From NCBI RefSeq assembly GCF_018362975.1, contig NZ_CP074371.1, positions 1,426,001 to 1,490,000 on the forward strand: a stretch of DNA of 64,000 nucleotides, given 5' to 3'. The DNA is from Nocardia tengchongensis. Its GTDB lineage: Bacteria; Actinomycetota; Actinomycetes; Mycobacteriales; Mycobacteriaceae. The notes beneath the pieces were generated by a model. That model was not told where the DNA came from, did not search any database, and saw nothing but the letters and a program-made list of their open reading frames with translations. The position numbers and the translations under genes were made by a program. Positions 41,774 through 51,502 of this stretch are shown here, one piece after another. How positions within the stretch are numbered: the first letter of the stretch is position 1; each line of letters begins with the position of its first letter.

Positions 41774-43751
41774 CGTGGTAGAGGGAGAAGAGCGAGAGAC
41801 GGGCGCACCGACGGCACAATTGCCGGTCGGTCGCGCCCGTCGGCGTGCGGATGACTCCGCGCGCGGTTACTCGCGACTATCCCGAGCCACGTTCATCGGT
41901 GGGATCGCACTGACCGCGACACTGTTCGCGGCCGGTGCGTGGCAGCGGCGCTGGATCGCCGACGACGGCCTGATCGTCCTGCGCACGGTGCGAAACCTGC
42001 TGGCGGGCAACGGTCCGGTCTTCAACGTCGACGAACGCGTCGAGGCCAACACCAGCACGGCCTGGACCTACATCGTCTACTTCTTCAGCTGGCTCACCGA
42101 GATCCGGCTGGAATACGTGGTGCTCGGCATCGCGCTCACCCTGTCGGTGCTGGCCATCGTGGTCGCGATGCTCGGCACCGCCCGGCTGTGGGGCGGAACG
42201 GGTTCCGCGCTGCTGCTGCCGGCGGGCGTGCTGGTCTACATCGCCTTGCCCCCGGCCCGCGACTATGCCACCTCCGGACTCGAGTCCTGCCTGGTCATCT
42301 TCTGGCTGGCGGTGCTCTGGTGGGGGATGGTGCGCTGGAGCCAGGCCGAGAAGGTGCGCCCCGCGGGCTTCCTCGCGCTGGTCTTCTTCGCCGGCCTGGC
42401 ACCGCTGATCCGGCCGGAGATGACGCTGGTCGGCGCGCTCGCGCTGCTCATGCTGTTCTGCGCCCCGACGCCCGCGACCCGATTGCGGGCGTGGCAGTTC
42501 CGGGCGCTGATCGTGGCGGTCGCGGGGCTGCTGCCGATCGCGTACCAGATCTGGCGGATGGGCTACTACGGTCTGCCCTACCCGAATACCGCGGTGGCCA
42601 AGGACGCCGGCGGCGCCAAGTGGAACCAGGGCCTGACCTATCTGTGGGATCTGGTCGGGCCGTACTGGCTGTGGCTGCCGCTGCTGATCCTGCTGGTGGC
42701 CGGTGTGGTGCTCGCGCGCCAGCGCCGGTCCGAGCTGTCCGGCGGCTCGCACTCGAACGCGGGCGAAACCCGGAAACCCGGATGGCGCGGGCGAATTGAC
42801 AGTTTCAGCCACCGGCTGCGCACCCCCGCCGCGGTGGTCGCCCTCATGCTGGGCAGCGGTTTCGTGCTGACCGTCTACGAGATTCGCGTCGGCGGCGACT
42901 TCATGCACGGCCGCATGCTGCTGCCGCAGGTGTTCTGCCTGATCCTGCCGGTGGCGGTGCTGCCGGTCCGGCTGCCGCGCAAGCTCGCAGCGGGCGCGGC
43001 CGGAACCCGCCGGATGGAGTTGGCTTCGGTGGTCGTGCTGGCCGCCTTCGCCGGCGTCGCGGGCTGGGCGCTCTTCGCGGCCGACACCACCGCGATCACC
43101 ACCGGCACCAAGATTCGCGCCAACGGCATCGTCGACGAGCGCATCTACTACGTGCTCAATACCGGTCACGATCACCCGATCCGCGCCGAGGACTACCTGG
43201 ACTACCCGCGCATCCGGGCCATGGTCCGCGACATCTCGAACTCGCCGGACGGCGCGTTGCTGTTGAGTTCGCCCTCGTTCACGAACTGGTACCTGGTGCC
43301 CGCGCCGGTGCCCGAGGGCAATGGCGAACACGTCGTATTCTTCCTGAATCTCGGCATGACCAGCATGAACGTCCCACTGGACGTGCGGGTCATCGATCAG
43401 ATGGGCCTGGCCTATCCGCTTGCCTCGCACACCGATCGGCTGACCGACGGCCGCATCGGTCACGACAAGAACCTCTACTCCGACTGGGTGGTCGTGGACA
43501 CCGGCATGGTGGACAAGCACCCGTGGATGCCGTCGTTCCTGGACGAGAAGTGGACCACGCAGGCGCGAACGGCGCTGTCCTGCCCGGAGACCGAGGCGAT
43601 GCTGGCCTCGGTGCGCAGCCCGCTGACCTTCGACCGCTGGCGGCACAACGTTATGCAGTCGCTCGATTTCGCGAAGTATCGGATCGACCGGGTGCCGAAG
43701 TACGAGATCCAGCGCTGCGGATTGGTCGACCCGACCCAGCAGCCGAAGTAA
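41751..43751 (+). CDS. aftB: Terminal arabinofuranosyltransferase AftB
   Basis: This 666-residue GT-C glycosyltransferase (Rv3805c type) adds the terminal beta-(1-2) arabinofuranose residues that later carry mycolates. An N-terminal cytoplasmic segment leads to about ten membrane helices (from GGIALTATLFAAGAWQRRWI). The first periplasmic loop holds the acidic pair in WIADDGLIVLRTVRNLLAGN. A C-terminal periplasmic domain of about 250 residues ends in the sequence around WRHNVMQSLDFAKYRIDR. The GTG at 41751 lies inside the ubiA end. A terminator at 43767-43799 closes this operon. Confidence 0.93.
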   Translation: MSLSISPDVVEGEERETGAPTAQLPVGRARRRADDSARGYSRLSRATFIGGIALTATLFAAGAWQRRWIADDGLIVLRTVRNLLAGNGPVFNVDERVEANTSTAWTYIVYFFSWLTEIRLEYVVLGIALTLSVLAIVVAMLGTARLWGGTGSALLLPAGVLVYIALPPARDYATSGLESCLVIFWLAVLWWGMVRWSQAEKVRPAGFLALVFFAGLAPLIRPEMTLVGALALLMLFCAPTPATRLRAWQFRALIVAVAGLLPIAYQIWRMGYYGLPYPNTAVAKDAGGAKWNQGLTYLWDLVGPYWLWLPLLILLVAGVVLARQRRSELSGGSHSNAGETRKPGWRGRIDSFSHRLRTPAAVVALMLGSGFVLTVYEIRVGGDFMHGRMLLPQVFCLILPVAVLPVRLPRKLAAGAAGTRRMELASVVVLAAFAGVAGWALFAADTTAITTGTKIRANGIVDERIYYVLNTGHDHPIRAEDYLDYPRIRAMVRDISNSPDGALLLSSPSFTNWYLVPAPVPEGNGEHVVFFLNLGMTSMNVPLDVRVIDQMGLAYPLASHTDRLTDGRIGHDKNLYSDWVVVDTGMVDKHPWMPSFLDEKWTTQARTALSCPETEAMLASVRSPLTFDRWRHNVMQSLDFAKYRIDRVPKYEIQRCGLVDPTQQPK

Positions 43752-43766
43752 TCGGACAGCCACAAA

Positions 43767-43799
43767 AGCCCCGTATCCGGATCGGATGCGGGGCTTTTT
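43767..43799 (+). terminator. Intrinsic terminator of the glf-aftB operon
   Basis: AGCCCCGTATCCG (43767-43779) pairs with CGGATGCGGGGCT (one G-U pair), followed by TTTTT (43795-43799). Confidence 0.85.
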
Positions 43800-43980
43800 G
43801 CGCTGCACGCCAATCAATTTGGGCGTTTTGTCACGAACAGGGGTAAAAGTTTGAAATTCTGTCTCGATTAGGTAACGCCTGGCAGGTGGTTCCGCGATAC
43901 GCTACTGGACAGGCCGCTGCCGGTGATCTTCCTATGTGTCACAGCGGATGTCATGAGTTATGGAAGGCCGGAACTAAACG

Positions 43981-45047
43981 ATGCCTAGCGCTGCCACTGC
44001 GGGTTGGATACGAGGAGCTCGACCGAGGCCGCGGGCGTGGTTGACGAGGGCGACATTCGGCCTGGCGATGGTGGTCCTGCTGCCGTTCGGGGTGTCGGTG
44101 GCGGGCTCCGGCGGCACCGCCCAGGCGGCGCTCAACCCGGCCGGTTTCGACTTCTACGTGGATTCCGCGATGGGCCCGATCAAGTCGCGCGTCTTCCGCG
44201 CGGCCGACGGCAACACCAACCGTGTGGTCTACCTGCTCGACGGTATGCGCGCCCGCGAGGACCTCAACGGCTGGGAGATCGAGACCAACGTCGCCAGGCG
44301 CTGATGGACGCCAATATCAATGTCGTGATGCCGGTCGGCGGCGCGTCCAGCTTCTACGCCGACTGGAACCAGCCCAGCACCTTCCTCGGCATGAAGGCCG
44401 GCACCGCGCCGGGCGACGTGACCGGTTCCGGTGCCACCCAGGCGTTCTCGGGTGGTCCGGGCAAGTCCTACACCTACAAGTGGGAAACCTTCATCACAAC
44501 CGACCTGCGCAACGCGCTGCGCGATCGGCTGAACTTCAGCCCGAGTCGCAACGGCGTCATCGGCGTCTCCATGAGCGGCAGCGCCGCGCTCATGCTGGCC
44601 GCTTTCCACCCGGACCAGTTCAGCTACGCCAGTTCGAATTCGGGTGTGCCCGATATGAGCACGCCCGGGATGAAGCCCGCGATCCGCGCCGCCATGCTGG
44701 AATGCGGCGGCTACAACGTGGACGCGATGGCCTCGACCGAAGCCAAATGGCAGCACCTCGACCCGCACGTCTTCGCAACGCGCTTGAAGGCCAACAACAC
44801 CCGGCTGTGGATCTCGGCGGCCAGCGCCATTCCCGGCGGCGGTGACATCGCCGCGGTCGCGACCGAGGAAGGCATGGGCATCGAGGCGGTCGCGCTGGCG
44901 AGCACCCGGATGTTCCAGGCCCGCGCGGCGGTGCTCGGCATCGGAAACGCCGTCTTCGATTTCGCGCCGATCGGCATTCACAATTGGCACACCTGGGAGC
45001 CGGAACTCATGAAGCAGTTGCCTGATCTCTCGTCGCATATCGGCTGA
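43981..45047 (+). CDS. Antigen 85-type mycolyltransferase 1 (frameshifted in this sequence)
   Basis: The first frame gives a signal peptide (ATFGLAMVVLLPFGVSVAGS) and VDSAMGPIKSRVFRAADGNT up to a TGA at 44304. The second frame takes over at ALMDANINVVMPVGGASSFY and runs to 45047. One added C in the CC at about 44294-44295 would give an intact 355-residue enzyme, and the joined sequence ETNVAQALMD matches the paralogs. The catalytic elbow is GVSMSG and the histidine motif IGIHNWHTWE, so activity is expected if intact. It belongs with the next two genes in one subgroup. Either a pseudogene or, more likely, a sequencing deletion. Confidence 0.85.
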
Positions 45048-45249
45048 CCTGCCGGACTTTGTCTCGAGCCCTGTATCAATGCGCAGTTCAGGGCACGTTT
45101 CCGGCAAATAGTGGCGCCCGTCACTTCTGTCACGAACCGATAACGAACCGTTAGCTAATGCACGATAGGCTCCCCGAGACCTTCCGCCGGGCGATGACGG
45201 ACCGGCGGGTTGCACGGAATGAACAGGACACGAAAGGCCGGACAAGTAC

Positions 45250-46344
45250 ATGCGAGGCGAGTGGGTTAGACGTCCGGGATCGGGCGGCGGATGGTTGAAG
45301 AGATCGGCACTCGGGCTCGCCGCGGCCCTCATGGTTCCCCTGGGCGCCTCGGTGGCCGGGGTCGGCGGTGTCGCGCACGCGGCCTTCAATCCCGACGGGT
45401 TCGACTTCTGGGTCGACTCGGCCAGCATGGGACCGGTCAAGACCCGCGTCTTCCGCGCGGCTGACGGCAACACCTCGCGCGTCGTCTACGCCCTGGACGG
45501 CATGCGCGCCACCCAGATCCTCAACGGCTGGGAGAACGACACCGAGGTCGTCCGCGCGCTGACCGCCGCGAACATCAACGTCGTGATGCCGGTCGGCGGC
45601 GAGTCCAGCTTCTACGCCGACTGGGCCGAGCCCAGCTCCATCCTCGGCATCGGCGGCGGCAGCAGCGGCTCGGCCGGTGGTTCCTCGTCGGGTTCCGCCT
45701 CCGGCTCGGCCTCGGGTTCGGGCGCCTTCGGCCTGTTCGCCGGCGGCCCGGGCAAGAGCTACCGCTACACCTGGGAAACCTTCATCACCCAGGACCTGCG
45801 CAACGCGCTGCGCGACCGGCTGGGCTTCAACCCCAACCGCAACGGCGTGTTCGGCCTGTCCATGGGTGGTTCGGGCGCGCTGACCCTGGCCGCATACCAC
45901 CCGGACCAGTTCAGCTACGCCGGTTCGTTCTCCGGCTACCTGAACGTCTCCGCGCCGGGCATGCGTGAGGCCATCCGCGTCGCCATGATCGACGCCGGCG
46001 GCTACAACGTGGACTCGATGGCCCCGCCGTGGGGTCAGCAGTGGCTGCGCATGGACCCGTTCGTGTTCGCGCCGCGCCTGATCGCCAACAACACCCGCCT
46101 GTGGATCTCCGCCGCCAGCGCCATCCCGGCCGCCGGCGACGTCTCCGGCGTCATGTCGGTGATCCAGGGCATGCCGCTGGAGGCGCTCGCGCTGGCCAAC
46201 ACCCGGGCCTTCCAGGTCCGGATGTCCACCCTGGGCGCGCAGAACGTCACCTACGACTTCCCCGGCACCGGTGTGCACAACTGGCGTAACTGGGAGGCCG
46301 AGGTCTACCGCATGATCCCGGATCTCTCCAACAACATCGGCTGA
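45250..46344 (+). CDS. Antigen 85-type mycolyltransferase 2
   Basis: This 364-residue secreted esterase of the FbpA/B/C family transfers mycolic acid from trehalose monomycolate to arabinogalactan or another trehalose monomycolate. The signal peptide spans about residues 15-40 (ALGLAAALMVPLGASVAGV). Ser204 lies in FGLSMGGSGALT and His343 in GVHNWRNWE. The motif INVVMPVGGESSFYADW is typical. A serine/glycine-rich insertion (about residues 136-160, GGGSSGSAGGSSSGSASGSA) is absent from other paralogs. GAAAGG precedes the ATG. Confidence 0.92.
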   Translation: MRGEWVRRPGSGGGWLKRSALGLAAALMVPLGASVAGVGGVAHAAFNPDGFDFWVDSASMGPVKTRVFRAADGNTSRVVYALDGMRATQILNGWENDTEVVRALTAANINVVMPVGGESSFYADWAEPSSILGIGGGSSGSAGGSSSGSASGSASGSGAFGLFAGGPGKSYRYTWETFITQDLRNALRDRLGFNPNRNGVFGLSMGGSGALTLAAYHPDQFSYAGSFSGYLNVSAPGMREAIRVAMIDAGGYNVDSMAPPWGQQWLRMDPFVFAPRLIANNTRLWISAASAIPAAGDVSGVMSVIQGMPLEALALANTRAFQVRMSTLGAQNVTYDFPGTGVHNWRNWEAEVYRMIPDLSNNIG

Positions 46345-46384
46345 CGGCCGCAGCGCGTCGCAGCGCTGAAGATGAACGCGACAT

Positions 46385-46426
46385 GTCCCCCGGGCGAAGG
46401 TCAAGATCTGGACTCGCCCGGGGGAC
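46385..46426 (+). terminator. Terminator after mycolyltransferase 2
   Basis: GTCCCCCGGGCGA (46385-46397) pairs perfectly with TCGCCCGGGGGAC (46414-46426), followed by TTGT. Confidence 0.7.
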
Positions 46427-46535
46427 TTGTGCGTCGACACGCCCGACACGCCGGAGCGGACGTCCGATACTTGAGCGGTTCCGAAGAGAAGATCGTTCTG
46501 CTGGATCGTCTGTGCTCCGATGAGAGGCTGGGTCG

Positions 46536-47582
46536 ATGCGGGTGCGTGGCTTCAAACGAACTGTGCTGGGGATCGCGACGGCGATGCTGCTGCCACTAGG
46601 CGCGGGAGCGGTGGTCGCTCCGCCCGTATCGGCCGGTTTCAATCCCTCCGGATTCGACTTCTGGGTCGATTCACCGGAAATGGGGCCGATCAAGTCCCGT
46701 GTCTTCCGAGCGAACGACGGCAACACGAACCGCGTCGTCTACGTTCTCGACGGTGAGCGCGCCCAGGGTGATCTGAACGGCTGGGAAATCAACACCAATG
46801 TCGCCGAGGTCCTGCAGGGCTGGAACATCAATGTGGTGATGCCGGTCGGCGGCCAGTCCAGCTTCTACGCGGACTGGGATTCGCCGAGTTCGTTCTTCGG
46901 CGTCGCGCCCGGCACCGGCTCGTCCGCGAAGAATTCCGGATCCGGCATCAGCGAAGCGCTCGGCGGCGGTGAGGGCAAGAGCTACCGGTACACCTGGGAA
47001 TCCCTGCTCACCAATCAGCTCCGCTGGGCATTGCGGGATCGACTGGGCTTCAATCCGAATCGCAATGGCGTGTTCGGATTGTCGATGGGCGGCAGTGCCG
47101 CGCTCACCCTGTCGGCCTACCATCCCGACCAATTCAGCTTCGCCGGGTCGTTCTCCGGCTACCTGAACATTTCCGCGCCGGGTATGCGCGAGGGCATTCG
47201 CGCGGCCATGATGGACGCCGGCGGCTACAACGTGGACTGCATGGCGCCGCCGTGGGGCCCGCAGTGGCTGCGCATGGACCCGTTCGTCTTCGCGCCCACC
47301 CTGATCGCCAACAACACCCGGGTCTGGGTCGCGGCCGGCAGCGGTGCGCCGATGCAGCAGGACCTCGCCATCCCGCTCGGCGCGGCCGCCGACCGCATTA
47401 TCCGCGGTACGCCGCTGGAGGCGCTGGCGCTGGCCAATACCCGCGCATTCCAGGTCCGCATGATGTCGCTCGGCGCGGGCAATGTGGTCTACGACTTCCC
47501 GCCGGCCGGTTTGCACGCCTGGACCAACTGGCAGGACAACGCGTACCGGATGATCCCGGATCTCTCCGCGAATATCGGCTGA
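46536..47582 (+). CDS. Antigen 85-type mycolyltransferase 3
   Basis: The protein has 348 residues with a signal peptide (VLGIATAMLLPLGAGAVVAP). Ser183 lies in FGLSMGGSAALT and His327 in GLHAWTNWQ. GFNPSGFDFWVDSPEMGPIK is close to paralog 2. A short serine/glycine insertion (TGSSAKNSGSGISEALGGGE) sits where paralog 2 has its longer one. Codon usage near the 5' end is a little less GC-biased. It should act in the same outer-membrane assembly step. A strong terminator follows. Confidence 0.92.
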   Translation: MRVRGFKRTVLGIATAMLLPLGAGAVVAPPVSAGFNPSGFDFWVDSPEMGPIKSRVFRANDGNTNRVVYVLDGERAQGDLNGWEINTNVAEVLQGWNINVVMPVGGQSSFYADWDSPSSFFGVAPGTGSSAKNSGSGISEALGGGEGKSYRYTWESLLTNQLRWALRDRLGFNPNRNGVFGLSMGGSAALTLSAYHPDQFSFAGSFSGYLNISAPGMREGIRAAMMDAGGYNVDCMAPPWGPQWLRMDPFVFAPTLIANNTRVWVAAGSGAPMQQDLAIPLGAAADRIIRGTPLEALALANTRAFQVRMMSLGAGNVVYDFPPAGLHAWTNWQDNAYRMIPDLSANIG

Positions 47583-47640
47583 CCACCCGAAAGCCGCACT
47601 ACCGCACCACGGTTCGTTCCGAGCTCGAACCGGATGTTCG

Positions 47641-47682
47641 ATCAGCGACATGAGACCTCGTCTCATGTCGCTGATTTGTTTC
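47641..47682 (+). terminator. Terminator after mycolyltransferase 3
   Basis: ATCAGCGACATGAGAC (47641-47656) pairs perfectly with the 16 bases at 47660-47675 across a CTC loop, followed by TTGTTT. Confidence 0.8.
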
Positions 47683-48084
47683 TACGGACCGCCGGGTACG
47701 GAGACATTGCCGGCCACCGCGATTCGGCGCTGCCCGTGCCCGGCTGAACAGTCGTAATAGGAATGCCGAATAGATGGCGAGTGACACAGGTCACTGGTCC
47801 TGAATCGATGTTTGCGCATAGGCGAAATGCGAGTTCGTGTACGCGTCAGTTGCAGTTCGCGCCAGTAGCGCGACACACGCATGCGACATGTTTCTCATTG
47901 TGCTGAAAGATCATTCGGTCCTGTTGCCGAGAGTGGGCTCCGTGACATATTGTCCAGCGGAACCAATCTGATGAGGTTGTCGGGGATCTCGCTGTCCGGT
48001 GATGTTGCGGCCGTACTCGGCTGCGCTCATGGGGCGGGTTGGCCGTCAGCAGCGAAGTAGCCGGAGTAATAGAAAGCAGGATTC
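47683..48084 (+). other. Intergenic region before mycolyltransferase 4
   Basis: This region of about 400 bases has no convincing gene. It probably carries the promoter and 5' leader for the following gene cluster (AAAGCAGG just before the ATG at 48085). No clear operator was recognised. Confidence 0.4.
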
Positions 48085-49107
48085 ATGAGGTTCGGCAGGA
48101 GTGGGGGGAGTACTGCGGCGCGACCGACACGCGGTGCGGGTACATGGATGAGGCGGACGCTGGTCGCATCGGTCGCCGCTCTCGCACTGCCCGTCGTAGT
48201 GGGCGGCGCGCAAGCGCAGGCCCTGCCCGCCCACGGCATCACCCACCGCATGAACCCGGGTGCCACCGAGGACCTGATGGTCCCGTCGAGCATGGGCCCG
48301 ATCAAGGTCCAGGTCCAGTGGGCCCGCAACGGCGGCAACGGCGCGCTCTACATGCTCGACGGCATGGCCGCGCGCGACGACCGCAATGCGTGGAGCTTCG
48401 AGACCAATGCCATGCAGCAGTTCGCGAACGACGACATCACCCTGGTCATGCCGGTCGGCGGACAGTCGAGCTTCTACACCGACTGGCTCGCGCCCAGTAA
48501 CACCAACGGTCAGAAGTTCACCTACAAGTGGGAGACCTTCCTGACCAAGGAGCTGCCGGCCTTCCTCGAGGGCTACGGCGTCTCCCGCACCAACAACGCG
48601 GTGGTCGGTCTGTCGATGAGTGGTGGCGCCGCGCTCGCGCTGGCCGCTTTCCACCGTGACCAGTTCAAGTACGCCGGCTCGTACTCCGGCGCCCTGAACG
48701 TCTCCGCTCCCGGTATGCGTGAGGCCCTCCGTGTGGCCGTATTGCGCTGGGGCGCTTACAACATCGACTCGATGGCGCCGCCGTGGAGCCCGCAGTGGCT
48801 GCGCATGGACCCGTTCGTGTTCGCCCCGCAGCTGCGCGGCCTGCCGATGCACATCTCGGCCGGTGGCGCGCTGCCCGGTGAGTTCGACCGGCCGAGCAAT
48901 GTCGGCGCGGTCTTCGACACCGGTGTCGGCATGGGCATCGAGGCGGTCTGCCTGGTGAACACCCGCTCCTTCCAGGCTCGCCTGGCGCAGCTGGGTATTC
49001 AGGCGGAGTGGGACTTCCCCGCCACCGGTACCCACTCCTGGAAGTACTGGGAAGCGGAGCTGTGGAAGTCGCGCATCGGGATCCTGACGGCGCTGCACGC
49101 CATCTGA
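48085..49107 (+). CDS. Antigen 85-type mycolyltransferase 4
   Basis: The 340-residue protein has a signal peptide (LVASVAALALPVVVGGAQAQ) and a mature domain starting at LPAHGITHRMNPGATEDLMV. The serine elbow is GLSMSGGAALA and the histidine motif GTHSWKYWEAELW. With the gene at 50357 it forms a second subgroup (shared VPSSMGPIKVQVQWAR and LPAFLEGYGVSRTNNAV). The ATG at 48085 has AAAGCAGG upstream. It is expected to be catalytically active. Confidence 0.92.
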   Translation: MRFGRSGGSTAARPTRGAGTWMRRTLVASVAALALPVVVGGAQAQALPAHGITHRMNPGATEDLMVPSSMGPIKVQVQWARNGGNGALYMLDGMAARDDRNAWSFETNAMQQFANDDITLVMPVGGQSSFYTDWLAPSNTNGQKFTYKWETFLTKELPAFLEGYGVSRTNNAVVGLSMSGGAALALAAFHRDQFKYAGSYSGALNVSAPGMREALRVAVLRWGAYNIDSMAPPWSPQWLRMDPFVFAPQLRGLPMHISAGGALPGEFDRPSNVGAVFDTGVGMGIEAVCLVNTRSFQARLAQLGIQAEWDFPATGTHSWKYWEAELWKSRIGILTALHAI

Positions 49108-49120
49108 TTCTTCGATAGCC

Positions 49121-49161
49121 CGAATGCCGGTCACCCGATGGGGTGGCCGGCATTCGTGTTT
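49121..49161 (+). terminator. Terminator after mycolyltransferase 4
   Basis: CGAATGCCGGTCACCC (49121-49136) pairs with GGGTGGCCGGCATTCG (49141-49156, one G-U pair) across GATG, followed by TGTTT. Confidence 0.8.
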
Positions 49162-49237
49162 CCCGGGCCCGTCCGGGTTGTCAAGGGGCACAGTGCAATC
49201 CACGCGCGCCCTGTAGGAAGGTGCCGCAAAAGCTAAT

Positions 49238-50260
49238 GTGGCACAGGTGGTATCGCGGCGACGGCTCACAGGCCGGATCAGGGGGACGGTCGCCATCCTG
49301 GCGGCCGTCGCGATAGTTCTCACCAGCGGTTCGTCGGGCGCGGAACCGCCGCCGGCGGCAGCGGCGACAGTTCGTCAGGTGGCGTGGCTGAGCGCGAGAC
49401 GCGTTGCGCTGTCGGTGGATTCGCCATCCATGGGAGCGCAGGTCCAGGTGCAGCTGTTGCTGCCGCGCGACTGGGACAGTCGGCCCGCGGCGAAGTTCCC
49501 GCTGCTGCTCCTGCTGGACGGCACGCGCGCCACCGATCAGGAGAGCGGCTGGACCAAAAATGCTGGGGCGGAAGCATTTTACGCCGACAAGAACGTGGTG
49601 GTGGCGCTGCCGGTCGGCGGCGTGGCGAGCTACTACACCGACTGGAAGCAACCTGCGGGCGGAAAGACCAGTCGGTGGGAAACGTTCCTCACCAAGGAAT
49701 TACCGCCGCTGCTGCAACACGACTGGCGCACCACCGACGCCCGCGGCGTCGCGGGATTGTCGATGGGCGGCGCCGCCGCCATGATGCTGGCCGCCCGCAC
49801 CAAGGGCTTCGCCCGCTACGCGGCCTCGTTCTCCGGACTGCTCGCGACCACCACTCTCGGTATGCCGCAAGCGATTCAGCTCGCCATGCGACAGGCGGGC
49901 GAGGACGACACCGATCACATGTGGGGCCCGCCCGGCGACGCGGAGTGGGCCGCCCACGACCCGTACGAGTTGGCGGAACGGCTCAAGGGCGTCAGTCTCT
50001 ACATTTCCAGCGGCAGCGGTTTCGGCGGCGCCCGGGACGCGTCGTCTTCGATCCCCGGAGTAAGTACCGACTGGTCGGGTGCGGCGCTGGAGATCCTGGC
50101 GCGCTTCTCATCCCAGCAATTCGCGACCAAATTGAACAAGCTCAGCATTCCTGTATCGGTGAACTACCGGCCGGCCGGCACGCATTCCTGGCCGTACTGG
50201 GATTTCGAGATGCGTCAGTCCTGGCCGCAGGCCGCGGCGGCGCTCGGGGTGGAGCCGTGA
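49238..50260 (+). CDS. Antigen 85-type mycolyltransferase 5
   Basis: The 340-residue protein starts at a GTG (49238) with a signal peptide (VAILAAVAIVLTSGSSGAEP). Its sequence is closest to the catalytic domain of the LGFP-containing paralog at 51503 (shared PPLLQ/PPLLE, GMPQAIQLAMRQAG, HDPYELAERLKG, GTHSWPYWDFEMRQSWPQAA) but ends where the LGFP region would begin. The serine elbow is GLSMGGAAAMM. It represents the third subgroup of the cluster. In C. glutamicum, related enzymes share trehalose dimycolate and arabinogalactan mycolylation. Confidence 0.9.
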   Translation: MAQVVSRRRLTGRIRGTVAILAAVAIVLTSGSSGAEPPPAAAATVRQVAWLSARRVALSVDSPSMGAQVQVQLLLPRDWDSRPAAKFPLLLLLDGTRATDQESGWTKNAGAEAFYADKNVVVALPVGGVASYYTDWKQPAGGKTSRWETFLTKELPPLLQHDWRTTDARGVAGLSMGGAAAMMLAARTKGFARYAASFSGLLATTTLGMPQAIQLAMRQAGEDDTDHMWGPPGDAEWAAHDPYELAERLKGVSLYISSGSGFGGARDASSSIPGVSTDWSGAALEILARFSSQQFATKLNKLSIPVSVNYRPAGTHSWPYWDFEMRQSWPQAAAALGVEP

Positions 50261-50356
50261 TCGGAGCCCTCCGGCGGTAGCGGTAGAGTGCACCGTTGTT
50301 CGTGACTCCCGTCACAATCGGTGTGCTTCCCCCTGCGGTTCAGGAGATCGATCTCT

Positions 50357-51385
50357 ATGGCAGTACAGGGCGCTTCGTCATGCCCACGACACGGTTCGGT
50401 TCCGATCACCAAGCGCGCTCGCGCCAAACGGTTCTGGCGGCGCACCCTCGTGGTGGCCGCCGCCGTGCTGGCCCTCCCGGCACTGGCCGGACCCGCGCTC
50501 GCCATGCCCACGCACCCGTTGCACCGCACCCCCGAGGGCGGCTTCGAGGAGCTGATGGTGCCGTCGAGCATGGGGCCGATCAAGGTGCAGGTGCAGTGGG
50601 CCAGGCACGGCGGCAACGCCGCGCTGTATCTGCTCGACGGCCTGCGCGCCCGAAACGACTTCAACGCCTGGACCTTCGAGACCAATGCCCTGCGGCAGTT
50701 CGCCGAGGACAACGTCACCCTGGTGATGCCGGTCGGCGGCCAGTCCAGCTTCTACACCGACTGGAGTGCGCCCTCCAGCAGCAACGGCCAGAAGTCCACC
50801 TACAAGTGGGAGACCTTCCTGACCGAGGAGCTGCCCGCGTTCCTCGAGGGCTACGGCGTCTCCCGCACCAACAACGCGGTGGCCGGACTGTCCATGGGCG
50901 GCTCGGCCGCGCTGGCGCTGGCCGCCTATCACCGCGACCAGTTCAAGCACGCCTCGTCGTTCTCCGGGTATCTGAACATCTCCGCGCCCGGCATGCGCGA
51001 GGCCATCCGGGTCGCGATGCTCGACGCGGGCCGGTTCAACGTGGATTCGATGGCCTTGCCGTGGAGTCCGCAGTGGCTGCGCATGGACCCGTTCGTGTTC
51101 GCCCCGCAGCTGCGGAACCTGCCCATGTACATCTCGGCGTCATGGGGCGTGCCCGGTCCGCACGATCACCCGGACGGCGCGACCGGCATGTTCAATACCG
51201 TCAATGCTGTTGCGCTGGAGGCCTTGTCGATGATGAACACCATGTCGTTCATCGGCCGGATGGATCAGCTGGGCATCGACGCGCACTACAGCCTGCCGGT
51301 CGAGGGCACCCATTCGTGGGGTTACTGGCAGGACCAGCTGGCCGATGCCCGGCCCGACATTCTGGCGGCGCTGGGAGCGAATTAG
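50357..51385 (+). CDS. Antigen 85-type mycolyltransferase 6
   Basis: The start at 50357 is chosen because AGGAG lies 11 bases upstream; a frame open from 50321 would give an unusual N-terminus. The protein has 342 residues with a signal peptide (LVVAAAVLALPALAGPALAM). The serine elbow is GLSMGGSAALA and the histidine motif EGTHSWGYWQDQL. It is the near paralog of the gene at 48085. The order 4-5-6-7 alternates between two subgroups, suggesting duplication of a two-gene block. Confidence 0.9.
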   Translation: MAVQGASSCPRHGSVPITKRARAKRFWRRTLVVAAAVLALPALAGPALAMPTHPLHRTPEGGFEELMVPSSMGPIKVQVQWARHGGNAALYLLDGLRARNDFNAWTFETNALRQFAEDNVTLVMPVGGQSSFYTDWSAPSSSNGQKSTYKWETFLTEELPAFLEGYGVSRTNNAVAGLSMGGSAALALAAYHRDQFKHASSFSGYLNISAPGMREAIRVAMLDAGRFNVDSMALPWSPQWLRMDPFVFAPQLRNLPMYISASWGVPGPHDHPDGATGMFNTVNAVALEALSMMNTMSFIGRMDQLGIDAHYSLPVEGTHSWGYWQDQLADARPDILAALGAN

Positions 51386-51502
51386 CGGGGTGTCGCAACG
51401 CGACACGCCGCAAAACGGGCTAAGACTGGTCGTTTGCTGTGGATTGGCCGGTTTCCGTGTGTCCTACCGGGACTCGCCCGGTTCCGGAGGTACAACACTA
51501 GT

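Noticed and set aside
41877..43817. A 646-codon minus-strand open frame opposite aftB
   Set aside because: AftB is certain on the plus strand; the opposite frame is low-complexity and shows no family pattern.
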